Shown: in pieces, positions 1 to 6,568 of the stretch | How positions within the stretch are numbered: position 1 is the first letter of the stretch | How the letters are laid out: every line of letters begins with the position of its first letter | NCBI GenBank assembly: GCA_946481235.1 | Contig: CAMLME010000013.1 | Location: 1-19,946 of the forward strand | Direction: 5' to 3' | DNA length: 19,946 nt | DNA from: an uncultured Methylobacillus sp. | GTDB lineage: Bacteria; Pseudomonadota; Gammaproteobacteria; Burkholderiales; Methylophilaceae | Program-made: the position numbers and the translations under genes | Notes under the pieces: generated by a model | Databases searched by the model: none | What the model was told of the DNA's origin: nothing | The model's input: only the letters and a program-made list of their open reading frames with translations

Positions 1-29
1 CTTTTTTAACGTCAATAAAGGGGAAACAC

Positions 30-428
30 ATGAATGTACTGAATCGCTACGGCTCGCTGCTTGGCCGGATTCTGATCGCGCTGATCTTCATACTCTCGGG
101 CTTCAGCAAGATTGCAGGCTTCGACGGCACCGTCGGCTATATCGCCAGCCAAGGCCTGCCGCTACCGCAACTGCTGGCCATCGGCGCCATCATCGTCGAA
201 CTAGGCGGCGGCCTGATGCTGGTGCTCGGCTGGAAAGCTCGCTGGGCAGCCGGCGCCATGCTGATCTTTACTGCCCTGGCCGCAGTGTTTTTCCACAACT
301 TCTGGGTCATGCCGGCGGATCAAATGCAGAACCAGATGATCCATTTCATGAAGAATCTTTCTATGATGGGCGGCTTGTTGTATGTGGTGGTACATGGCAG
401 CGGCCCGTTGAGCCTGGAGAAGGAGTAA
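30..428 (+). CDS. DoxX family inner-membrane protein
   Basis: A 132-residue protein with the DoxX-family layout of four hydrophobic helices (about residues 10-30, 47-66, 71-90 and 106-122). The N-terminal segment RILIALIFILSGFSKIAGF and the GGGLMLVLGWKARWAA loop are typical of the family. The ATG at 30 follows an AAGGGG ribosome site. Members are small integral membrane proteins, often described as quinol- or redox-linked, but no specific reaction can be assigned here. It is a single gene closed by a strong terminator at 495-529, so it is not co-transcribed with the luxR gene. Family assignment is fairly firm; the function is open. Confidence 0.88.
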   Translation: MNVLNRYGSLLGRILIALIFILSGFSKIAGFDGTVGYIASQGLPLPQLLAIGAIIVELGGGLMLVLGWKARWAAGAMLIFTALAAVFFHNFWVMPADQMQNQMIHFMKNLSMMGGLLYVVVHGSGPLSLEKE

Positions 429-494
429 CGCTGCTGGCGAGCAGCACCCGACTGAACAATAACGCCTAGCCGGAGCTGTGTTGCTCAAGAAAAA

Positions 495-529
495 AGCCGC
501 ACATTTGTCGATAATGTGTGGCTATTTTT
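495..529 (+). terminator. Rho-independent terminator after the doxX-family gene
   Basis: An 11-base-pair stem (AGCCGCACATT at 495-505 and AATGTGTGGCT at 513-523, one G-U wobble) encloses a 7-base loop and is followed by a run of five T at 525-529. An A-rich run lies just before the left arm, so it could also stop leftward transcripts. It separates the DoxX transcription unit from the luxR region. Confidence 0.85.
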
Positions 530-565
530 AAGCCTCGCTGCATTCGAACTCATTTAAAGAGCGTC

Positions 566-585
566 ATTAGTCCGAACGGACTAAT
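566..585. promoter_or_regulatory. Perfect 20-base palindrome upstream of the luxR gene
   Basis: ATTAGTCCG-AA-CGGACTAAT is a perfect dyad with 9-base arms and a 2-base centre. It has the 20-base size of a LuxR-family operator, sits in the luxR upstream region about 75 bases before the -35 element, and is not followed by a T run, so a terminator role is unlikely. Two weaker dyads with the same TCCG/CGGA core occur at 617-631 and 703-721. The identity of the binding protein is an inference. Confidence 0.6.
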
Positions 586-616
586 CTTTAGCGATTTTTA
601 TGCGTGATAAGTAAAT

Positions 617-631
617 ATCCGATAAACGGAT
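617..631. promoter_or_regulatory. Second TCCG dyad upstream of the luxR gene
   Basis: ATCCG (617-621) and CGGAT (627-631) are exact inverted repeats separated by five bases. It lies 20 bases upstream of the -35 hexamer and repeats the core of the perfect palindrome at 566-585. The arms are short, so chance is possible. Confidence 0.35.
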
Positions 632-650
632 TTTTTTCTAATTTTTGGGA

Positions 651-679
651 TTGACTTGTAATATGTAGACCGCCATAAA
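651..679 (+). promoter_or_regulatory. Sigma-70 type promoter of the luxR gene
   Basis: TTGACT at 651-656 (5 of 6 against TTGACA), a 17-base spacer and CATAAA at 674-679 (4 of 6 against TATAAT). Predicted start near 686, giving a leader of about 60 bases to the luxR ATG at 747. The dyad at 703-721 lies inside this leader. Confidence 0.6.
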
Positions 680-702
680 GTACCTGTCCTCTTTTACCCG
701 AT

Positions 703-721
703 ATGTCCGATTAACAGACAT
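703..721. promoter_or_regulatory. Imperfect dyad in the luxR leader
   Basis: ATGTCCG (703-709) and CAGACAT (715-721) form 7-base arms with one mismatch around a 5-base spacer. It lies just downstream of the predicted start, where a bound protein would block transcription, so autorepression is one reading. It shares the GTCCG half-site with the palindrome at 566-585. Confidence 0.4.
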
Positions 722-746
722 TTTTAAAAGTAGACGAGGGTATGCA

Positions 747-1466
747 ATGGTTGACGCTATCACACTCAAGGATCTAATCAATGCCGATGATCCTGATCTC
801 TGGTCACAACATCTTTTTGAGCTTGCCAGCCTCTACGGGTATGAGCAGGTATTCTATTCCCTCCTGCCAAACAAGTACCTACCTGTTGACGAGGGGTTTC
901 TCTGCAGCAATTGCCTGAAGCAATGGCGTATCATTTATGAACAGGAAATCTACCCCTTATTGCTCAAGGATCAGGAAAGCACCACTCCTTTAATTCTGGT
1001 CCTTGGCGCGCCAAATGAAACGCAGTTGTGCCTGCTCCATGAGGACATGAAATACCTGAACTTCTGTTCGCTATTTGCGAGCGTAACTTTTCCCATCTAT
1101 GGACCTAACGGGATCTTCGGAGTGATGAGCTTTGTCACCAAAGCGTCATCGGGCAGGCTGTTTCAACAGCAATTGAATCGATCGGTATCCGACTTGGCGC
1201 TTATCAGGGATTATGTTTTTCAATCCTCGCTAAGATTTCTCAGGAAATGCGACAAATCCAGGACTGCCAATCTGACAAAACGTGAAATTGAGTGCCTGCA
1301 ATGGGTGATGGAGGGGAAATCAACCTGGGAAATTTCTTCTATCCTCAGCTGTTCGGAATCCACTGTGAATTTTCACATCACGAATGTCAGGGAAAAATTC
1401 AAGGTCAGGACTCGTCAGCAGGCGGTTGTGAAGGCGATTAATCAGGGGCTTTTGATGCCAAACTAG
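747..1466 (+). CDS. Solo LuxR-type transcriptional regulator
   Basis: A 239-residue protein of usual LuxR size. The C-terminal GerE helix-turn-helix (about 176-236) is textbook: LTKREIECLQWVMEGKS, then STVNFHITNVREKF as recognition helix. The N-terminal 160 residues look like an autoinducer-binding domain. The W-x3-Y pair (QWRIIY, around 60-65) that holds acyl-homoserine lactones in TraR/LuxR is present, but the following Asp-Pro pair and the later Trp are not recognisable (EIYPLLLKDQESTTPLIL). The signal may therefore not be a classical acyl-HSL. GAGGG six bases before the ATG at 747 sets the start. There is no luxI gene in the window. The gene converges on the EamA transporter with a 29-base tail overlap and is visibly more AT-rich than its neighbours, hinting at separate acquisition. 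It is the obvious candidate regulator of the adjacent locus. Confidence 0.88.
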   Translation: MVDAITLKDLINADDPDLWSQHLFELASLYGYEQVFYSLLPNKYLPVDEGFLCSNCLKQWRIIYEQEIYPLLLKDQESTTPLILVLGAPNETQLCLLHEDMKYLNFCSLFASVTFPIYGPNGIFGVMSFVTKASSGRLFQQQLNRSVSDLALIRDYVFQSSLRFLRKCDKSRTANLTKREIECLQWVMEGKSTWEISSILSCSESTVNFHITNVREKFKVRTRQQAVVKAINQGLLMPN

Positions 1467-2415
1467 CGCGTAGACTTTTGAAATTGAGGACCGGCATTAA
1501 GGAAAACTTCCTGCCTTGCATTTCTGATAAATAGACGCCTCCCAAGCCAAGTCCGAGCGCGACCGCATGATAGGGGGCAAAATGCTCATCAAGCAACAGC
1601 ACGGCAAAAAATGCTCCCAAGGCCGGAACCAAGCTTGGGAATAGACTTGCTCTTCCCGGACCCAGCAGTTCAACTCCTCGCATATATGCCAGTTGGGCGG
1701 TGAGAGAAGGTCCGAAAGCGACGAACAGCAGCACTAGCCAACCCGTCAGGCTTGGCCAATATCCTAACCCCAGTGCGATCTCGCCTATTGCCAGAGGTAG
1801 CGAAGTCACCAGCGCCGCAATCGACATCCCAAAGAACATCACCAGAAATGGCAAGGCCGGCCTGGCACGTAATGCCAGCGTATAGGCGGCGTAAAAGACA
1901 CAGGCAGCCAGGATCGCCAGGTCTCCAATATTGAAGGACATGCCCGATATCCGGGAAAGATTGCCTTCAGTCGCAACGACCGCGACCCCGGTGAGGGCCA
2001 TTGCCATGCCTATCGACCGAATATAAGTGATCTTTTCTGAGTAGATAAGCCATGCGCCCAGGATCACCATCGGCGGCATCGCGCTCTGCAGCAGGGTAAT
2101 GTTCAAAGCGGTTGTCTCGTAAGCGGCCATATAGAAGAGCGCACTGAACCCGGTGAATCCGGCGATTCCCATGGCAACCAGTCTTTTCCAATGCCCAAAA
2201 AGAGATGCCTGATGCTCAATGATCTGCCTGCGCATCAGCCAGCCGAGTATGGAGCACACGATCAACCATCGCAGGAAGACCAGGCACATGGGAGAGATTT
2301 CACCCGCCGCCAATCGTGCGGCAACTGCATTACATCCCCATACGGCGGCTGTATACATCAGGACAAGCCAGCCCTGGTTCCATACGCGCCGGGGCAAGGA
2401 CAATAGCCAGGTCAT
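1438..2415 (-). CDS. EamA/DMT-family transporter, probable exporter
   Basis: A 325-residue protein with about ten hydrophobic helices arranged as two EamA repeats, the standard drug/metabolite transporter size. Family marks include AVWGCNAVAARLAAGEISP in helix 1, the FTGFSALFYMAAYETTALNITLLQSAMPP stretch split across helices 3 and 4, and GPGRASLFPSLVPALGAFFAVLLLDE in the second repeat. The ATG at 2415 has GGGAG six bases upstream. It is the last gene of the leftward operon, 23 bases after the FAD oxidoreductase. Family members move amino acids or metabolites, and the context suggests export of the product of this operon. The substrate is inferred, not shown. Confidence 0.88.
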   Translation of the reverse strand: MTWLLSLPRRVWNQGWLVLMYTAAVWGCNAVAARLAAGEISPMCLVFLRWLIVCSILGWLMRRQIIEHQASLFGHWKRLVAMGIAGFTGFSALFYMAAYETTALNITLLQSAMPPMVILGAWLIYSEKITYIRSIGMAMALTGVAVVATEGNLSRISGMSFNIGDLAILAACVFYAAYTLALRARPALPFLVMFFGMSIAALVTSLPLAIGEIALGLGYWPSLTGWLVLLFVAFGPSLTAQLAYMRGVELLGPGRASLFPSLVPALGAFFAVLLLDEHFAPYHAVALGLGLGGVYLSEMQGRKFSLMPVLNFKSLRASLASKAPD

Positions 2416-2438
2416 CAGATACTCCCGAATTTCGGGCC

Positions 2439-3689
2439 TCAGGTTTGATACTGCTTGCGAGGCATATTGGAAGGGGCCAGACCCGTCGAAACCACCGGTC
2501 TGACACTACGGGCCAGGTGCTGCTGGATTTGCTTGGCAGCAAAGCCGGACCCGATGGCGAATCGCATGACCGGGCCAAAAGAATTGGCAATAGCCGGGCC
2601 GGCGAAATACAGTCCCTTGACGGAGGACTCGAAGTTCTTGTCCAGCCTGGGCGTCGAATGCACCTGATCCAGTTTGTCGACCAACTCCTGACTGATGAAG
2701 CTGATACGGTTCACGTCGGGCTTGTAACCTGTTGCCGCAATGACATGGTCCGCACTCATGATCTTCGCCTCGCCTTGCTTGTCGACGAAACGCAGGTGCG
2801 GCCTATTGTCCTCGACGTAGCAGTCCTTCAACTCATGCCCCAGCAGGACCGGCACCGGCTGCAAGCGGTTCTTGATGAACCAGCCGCCGGAGGGCCCCAG
2901 AAAATTTTTTACCGTCTTCAGCCGCAGCCTCTCCGGGAGATACCTGAAAAGCCAGGGTGCATCGCAGCAGAGCAAGTTCATCCAGCCCGGGCCCAAACCC
3001 GACATCGGCGCGGCCAGGCGATCCAGTATAGTTCGGGTATCCCCTTCCTCGGTGCCGAAGCTCAACTCCGGACGCCTTGCGACGAGCTGCACCTTCGCAT
3101 CCACTTCATGCAGCAGCACCGCCATGTCGATCGCAGAAGAGCCGCTGCCGATGACGATCACCTCCTGCCCGGCAAACTTATCCAACGCGAAATGTTCGGC
3201 ACTGTGCGAATACGTGTGCTGAGGCAACACACGCAATGGCGAGGGTAGATGACGGAAAAAGTCGATGCCCACGGCAACGATGACCTTCCTCGCATAATGT
3301 ACGGAATCATCCTCGAGCCTGATCTCGAATCCCTCATGCGTCTGGGCAAGCTTGGTGACATAAGCTTCGATGAGGTCGGGAGCGTATCGCTGCTGGAACG
3401 CAATGCCGTACTGCGCGAACAGCTCGAGCGATATCGGCAAGCCTTCATCGCGATAGGGAATGTCGTGCTCTTCGCAATATTGCTTCAGGCTGAACTTGCC
3501 GTCCGGATCGAACATGGTAGCGGACAGGCCGGCGGATTTAAGAAACATGCCTTTGGGCATGTGATTGCGCCAGGTATGCATCGCCTTGCCGATAATCTTG
3601 AAATCGATGCCCTGGCCGGAAAGGTGGGCGGCAATGGACAAGCCATAGGGACCCGCCCCGATAATCGCCACGTCGGTAATAACGCTCAT
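2439..3689 (-). CDS. FAD/NAD(P)-dependent oxidoreductase (Pyr_redox_3/monooxygenase-like)
   Basis: A 416-residue two-dinucleotide-binding flavoprotein. The FAD Rossmann motif is IIGAGPYGLSIAAHL at 9-23, a second GSGSSA NAD(P)-binding motif lies at 181-186, and the ATGYKPD motif is at 319-325, with YFAGPAIANSFGP near 361 closing the FAD site. This is the layout of flavin monooxygenases and SidA/IucD-like or thioredoxin-reductase-like proteins. I cannot tell an N- or C-hydroxylase from a simple reductase. An open frame extends upstream to 3884, but the ATG at 3689 overlaps the TGA of the preceding gene in the ATGA form and begins exactly before the Rossmann fold, so the shorter start is right. 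It is co-transcribed with the nucleotidyltransferase, GNAT and dioxygenase genes, which suggests an oxidative step in a shared pathway. Confidence 0.88.
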   Translation of the reverse strand: MSVITDVAIIGAGPYGLSIAAHLSGQGIDFKIIGKAMHTWRNHMPKGMFLKSAGLSATMFDPDGKFSLKQYCEEHDIPYRDEGLPISLELFAQYGIAFQQRYAPDLIEAYVTKLAQTHEGFEIRLEDDSVHYARKVIVAVGIDFFRHLPSPLRVLPQHTYSHSAEHFALDKFAGQEVIVIGSGSSAIDMAVLLHEVDAKVQLVARRPELSFGTEEGDTRTILDRLAAPMSGLGPGWMNLLCCDAPWLFRYLPERLRLKTVKNFLGPSGGWFIKNRLQPVPVLLGHELKDCYVEDNRPHLRFVDKQGEAKIMSADHVIAATGYKPDVNRISFISQELVDKLDQVHSTPRLDKNFESSVKGLYFAGPAIANSFGPVMRFAIGSGFAAKQIQQHLARSVRPVVSTGLAPSNMPRKQYQT

Positions 3690-4933
3690 GATTGCATCCT
3701 GTGCTGTGATTGATGAAGTCGGGAGGGTGAAAACCTGAACCCTGACGGGAACTGAAATTCCTGGCCGGCCCTGGCTGCTGCAAGGAAGCGTTCCACCGTC
3801 TCCGAGGTGTAACCGTTGGCGCCATTGCGTATGGCGGTCGCAGAGATGTTGTCGGTGCGTGCCACCGGGAAAGGATAGATCCACCCGCAGGCGTCAAAGA
3901 TATGGCGCACCCAGATGCCGCCGACATCGCTGCCATGCAGGCCATGCACAGGGACACCAGGATTGGATTTTTGTACATGGCGAACGATGCCAAAGAATCC
4001 GTCCCGGTCGTAGATATGCGGCAAATCGAGCACCTCTACCTTGCTCTCCAGGCCAGCATCCTTCAGGCTGGCCTTAAGAATCTCCTTGCGCACCTCGTAC
4101 TCGTAAAACTTGTTCCCGGTCGGGAAATAGTTTTTGCTGGGGTCCGCCAGCGCGGTCTTGTAATAGACACGCATGCCGTCCTGATAGGACAAGGCGATTT
4201 CTCCGCTGGCCAGCGCGGCCCGATGCAGCTTGGGCACGGTGGTGGGATGCACATAGATTTTGCTCAGTCGGCGAGATTCAATCGCATCTCGCATGATGCG
4301 AAGGTGGGTGGTGTGCACGGGATTGAAGGTCCCGAAAAACACGCCGACCCCTGACTTGGGGTGGCGCACTGCCCGCAAGTCGGAGAGCAAGCCGCTAATG
4401 AGATGCCATGCGAGTGCAATTGCACATGCCTGGATCAAATACACGACGGGTTGCCACACCAAGGCCAATGCTGTGAGCCAGGCCGAAAGCGAGAAGGCAA
4501 GCAAAACATTGCTGTTGCGATCCCCATGCCCTTTGTAGGCCAGTGTCACTGAAAACCCGTGTATCCCCCCGGACGCGAGGATCAGCAGACCCGTCAATTG
4601 TGCAGGTGGAAGTTCTGCTTTCCAGATCGCGGCCAGGAGATGCAAGATGCCCACGACCCATGCCCCATGGAACACCATTCGCGTCCATCGACCAGGGCTC
4701 ACCGCTGCAAGCTTGAGATTGATCCAGTCCTCTACCTTCAAAAGCAACCGGACATATCGCGGCAAAACAAAAATCGAAACGGCAGCCCCACTCGCGGCAA
4801 ACAGCATGGATAGCATCACCTCGGGATGACCATAGCCGAGAATAAATGCGGGTACCACGAAGGTCATCGCGGAAAAAATCTGGGACTTTCTCTTCAGAAA
4901 GAAGCGGGAAGTCTGCAAGGTCAGATCGCTCAT
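3686..4933 (-). CDS. Membrane protein fused to a HIGH-superfamily nucleotidyltransferase
   Basis: A 415-residue protein in two parts. Residues about 18-185 hold roughly five to six hydrophobic helices with no family I recognise. Residues about 195-390 are a cytidylyltransferase-like/NadD-like domain. GVFFGTFNPVHTTHL (197-211) matches the phosphate-binding loop FGGTFDPxHxGH, although the Gly before the last His is Thr here (HTTH). HGSDV lies at 333-337, and ISATAIR (363-369) matches the ISSTxIR motif that closes the nucleotide site. Such enzymes transfer a nucleoside monophosphate to a phosphate- or nucleotide-like substrate with release of pyrophosphate. Cellular NadD and CoaD are soluble, so a membrane-anchored version inside a biosynthetic-looking operon is unusual. 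AGGAGG precedes the ATG at 4933, 10 bases after the GNAT stop. The substrate is unknown. Confidence 0.82.
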   Translation of the reverse strand: MSDLTLQTSRFFLKRKSQIFSAMTFVVPAFILGYGHPEVMLSMLFAASGAAVSIFVLPRYVRLLLKVEDWINLKLAAVSPGRWTRMVFHGAWVVGILHLLAAIWKAELPPAQLTGLLILASGGIHGFSVTLAYKGHGDRNSNVLLAFSLSAWLTALALVWQPVVYLIQACAIALAWHLISGLLSDLRAVRHPKSGVGVFFGTFNPVHTTHLRIMRDAIESRRLSKIYVHPTTVPKLHRAALASGEIALSYQDGMRVYYKTALADPSKNYFPTGNKFYEYEVRKEILKASLKDAGLESKVEVLDLPHIYDRDGFFGIVRHVQKSNPGVPVHGLHGSDVGGIWVRHIFDACGWIYPFPVARTDNISATAIRNGANGYTSETVERFLAAARAGQEFQFPSGFRFSPSRLHQSQHRMQS

Positions 4934-4943
4934 ATCGTCCTCC

Positions 4944-5513
4944 TCAATCTGTCTTGATCATGGCGATATGCGGGATGAGGTCCTCAATATACGGCTCTCC
5001 CTGCATGCTGAATCCGAAGGAGGCATAAAAGTCCTTTAGATACAGTTGAGAAGAAATCTTGATGGGGTGACCGTTGCGCATGCTATCGAGATAATCGAGC
5101 CCTCTAGCGACCAAGGCCCTGCCTAGCCCAGTACCGCGCAAGGATTGCTTCACCACCACCCGGCCCAGGCTGAAATAACCTCGTTCAAACAAGTGCAGCG
5201 GCACCAAGCGCATATAGGCCACGATTTCGTTGTCCACTTGCCCCATGAGGTGCATGCAGAGCCTGTCCTTGTCATCGATGTCGGGATAAGGCACCTGCTG
5301 CTCCACGATGAATATTTCCTGCCGCAGCTTCAGTACTCCATACAGCTGATTGACATTGAACCCGTCGAAGCTGGACCAGATCCATTGAACATTCATCTGC
5401 TCGGATGGGTGACGTCTCCCGCTACGATTGGCCCTGTTTATCGGCCCTGTCGCAGCAAGCCCCTTGTCGTTCGCGTCGGCACATTTCGCGACTGCATCAA
5501 TTGTCGTGTTCAT
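4944..5513 (-). CDS. ElaA-type GNAT N-acetyltransferase
   Basis: The core from residue 40 to the end matches ElaA: WIWSSFDGFNVNQLYGVLKLRQ, IFIVEQQVPYPDIDDKD, GRVVV and the acetyl-CoA pyrophosphate loop RGTGLGRAL (126-134), with LYLKDFYASFGF and IPHIAMIK near the end. It should transfer an acetyl group to a small amine; the substrate is unknown. The ATG at 5513 has GGGAG six bases upstream and gives 189 residues, about 39 more than the usual ElaA start. A GTG at 5534 and the ATG at 5396 (core only, poor ribosome site) are the alternatives. It lies 24 bases after the dioxygenase stop and 10 before the nucleotidyltransferase. LuxI synthases share the GNAT fold, but this protein shows ElaA motifs, so it is not called as a signal synthase. 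Confidence 0.85.
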   Translation of the reverse strand: MNTTIDAVAKCADANDKGLAATGPINRANRSGRRHPSEQMNVQWIWSSFDGFNVNQLYGVLKLRQEIFIVEQQVPYPDIDDKDRLCMHLMGQVDNEIVAYMRLVPLHLFERGYFSLGRVVVKQSLRGTGLGRALVARGLDYLDSMRNGHPIKISSQLYLKDFYASFGFSMQGEPYIEDLIPHIAMIKTD

Positions 5514-5537
5514 GATTGGCTCCCAGCCAAGCACGAC

Positions 5538-6347
5538 TCAGTACCCGTAGAGCAGATTGGCGGTCTGCCCATACAGGGTCGCTGGCGAAGACTGATAGGC
5601 CATGTTGACGGCCGCACGGCGCAGGCCGACCCCAGCCAACGGGGTAACGCGGTGCAGGTTGTGGTCGGCCCGTAACAGATAGGCGTCCCCTGCTTCATGC
5701 GCTTGCCTGTCAATCAAGCCGTTCTGGCCAGCCCATTCGATCAGGTCATGGATATCCTCGTCAGGCTTGCGTCCCTTGCGCCGGCACAAGTCTTTCCAAT
5801 TGCAGATGTATTCAAGCTCGCCACCCCCGTCCTCGCCCGGTGCTTCTGCAAAAATGATCAAGGCGAAGGCCGGATCATCCAGATGCCAGCCATGCGTATC
5901 CCCACTGTTGTGCAGGAAATTGGCGACCATGAACTCTTCCGGATGAGTGCAGGTATAGACCTGCCGCCCGACGATGTCCTGAATGCAATCGCGGATGGCA
6001 TAGTGGTGGTAGAGCGAATAGAGCAAGGCAGATTGATGGCGGATCTGGTTTCCGCCCAACACGGAAAGACTGCGCGGTGTGGAATAGCCGGGCATCTCGA
6101 ACTGCCGCCGCAAGGCTATTTGCTCCATCTCCGCCATTTCTTCCCTGAAGACCTCCAGTGCCCCCATTTGCAAGAAGCCTTCCAGCTTGACATAGCCCAT
6201 GCGCGCAAACTGCTCGCGCATATCGATAAGCTTGTCTTGCCTGAATGGCGTTGGCTCGAGCAAATCGTATAGTTCGGCCCACTTCTGAGGTGACGGGTAT
6301 TGCCTGCCCCTGTGCGAAAAAGGCTTTTCGAGTACGGAACTTTCCAT
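5538..6347 (-). CDS. Fe(II)/2-oxoglutarate-dependent dioxygenase (PhyH-like)
   Basis: A 269-residue protein with the iron-binding facial triad visible: HLD at 155-157 (in GDTHGWHLDDPAFALIIF) and a distal His at 232 (ADHNLHRVTPL), followed by R243/R244 as candidates for binding 2-oxoglutarate. The carboxylate is Asp, not Gly or Ala, so it should hydroxylate or desaturate and not halogenate. The overall look (GWHLDDP, GGELEYI, HNLHRVTPL) recalls phytanoyl-CoA-dioxygenase-type enzymes that act on free amino acids, including relatives of the BesD/HalD halogenases; that link is from memory and tentative. GGAGG seven bases before the ATG at 6347 sets the start; an upstream in-frame ATG at 6380 lacks one. 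It is the first gene of the leftward operon, facing a second, unrelated dioxygenase across a shared control region. Confidence 0.83.
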   Translation of the reverse strand: MESSVLEKPFSHRGRQYPSPQKWAELYDLLEPTPFRQDKLIDMREQFARMGYVKLEGFLQMGALEVFREEMAEMEQIALRRQFEMPGYSTPRSLSVLGGNQIRHQSALLYSLYHHYAIRDCIQDIVGRQVYTCTHPEEFMVANFLHNSGDTHGWHLDDPAFALIIFAEAPGEDGGGELEYICNWKDLCRRKGRKPDEDIHDLIEWAGQNGLIDRQAHEAGDAYLLRADHNLHRVTPLAGVGLRRAAVNMAYQSSPATLYGQTANLLYGY

Positions 6348-6454
6348 AGCTGATCCTCCGTTTAACCATCGTTGATTCAACGTCCCGCAATCTGGATAAA
6401 TCCTGTGCGATCGGGGGTGAGTATTGCTGGTAGTCAGTCATCGACCTGGGGCAG

Positions 6455-6460
6455 ATTCTA
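6455..6460 (-). promoter_or_regulatory. Candidate -10 element of the leftward operon
   Basis: Reading leftward, TAGAAT matches TATAAT at 5 of 6 positions. No good -35 hexamer sits 16-18 bases upstream, only a T-rich run. The lux-box-like dyad at 6482-6501 lies where an activator would replace the -35: its centre is about 43 bases from a start predicted near 6448. That is the class II position of LuxR activators. The leader would be about 100 bases. Confidence 0.4.
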
Positions 6461-6481
6461 TTGGCGCGCTCTCAGGAAAAA

Positions 6482-6501
6482 ACCTAGCAAGGTATACAGG
6501 T
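6482..6501. promoter_or_regulatory. Lux-box-like dyad between the divergent operons
   Basis: ACCTAGCAAGGTATACAGGT is 20 bases long and matches the Vibrio fischeri lux box at 11 positions: the first four (ACCT) and the last seven (TACAGGT). One extra base pair on each side extends the dyad (AACCT...AGGTT, 6481-6502). It sits between the two divergently transcribed dioxygenase genes, where one regulator could control both operons. Binding by the LuxR protein at 747-1466 is inferred. Confidence 0.5.
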
Positions 6502-6568
6502 TGCCGCTCCCGATTTAGTCCTTCATCCTGCTGGCTGCAATTCCCACACATCTGCTAGAGGAGGAGTG

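Noticed and set aside
431..446. Hairpin GCTGCT-GGCG-AGCAGC just after the DoxX stop as a terminator
   Set aside because: There is no T run after it; the hairpin at 495-529 is much better.
566..721. CRISPR-like repeat array
   Set aside because: The three dyads differ in length and spacing and are inverted repeats, not direct repeats with spacers.
2316..3248. 310-codon open frame on the plus strand opposite the FAD oxidoreductase
   Set aside because: No recognisable domain and no ribosome site; its composition is that of a complementary frame of a high-GC gene with clear Rossmann motifs.
4944..5513. GNAT gene as a LuxI-type autoinducer synthase
   Set aside because: The motifs IFIVEQQVPYPDID, RGTGLGRAL and IPHIAMIK are those of ElaA, and the conserved N-terminal Arg/Phe/Trp pattern of LuxI is missing.
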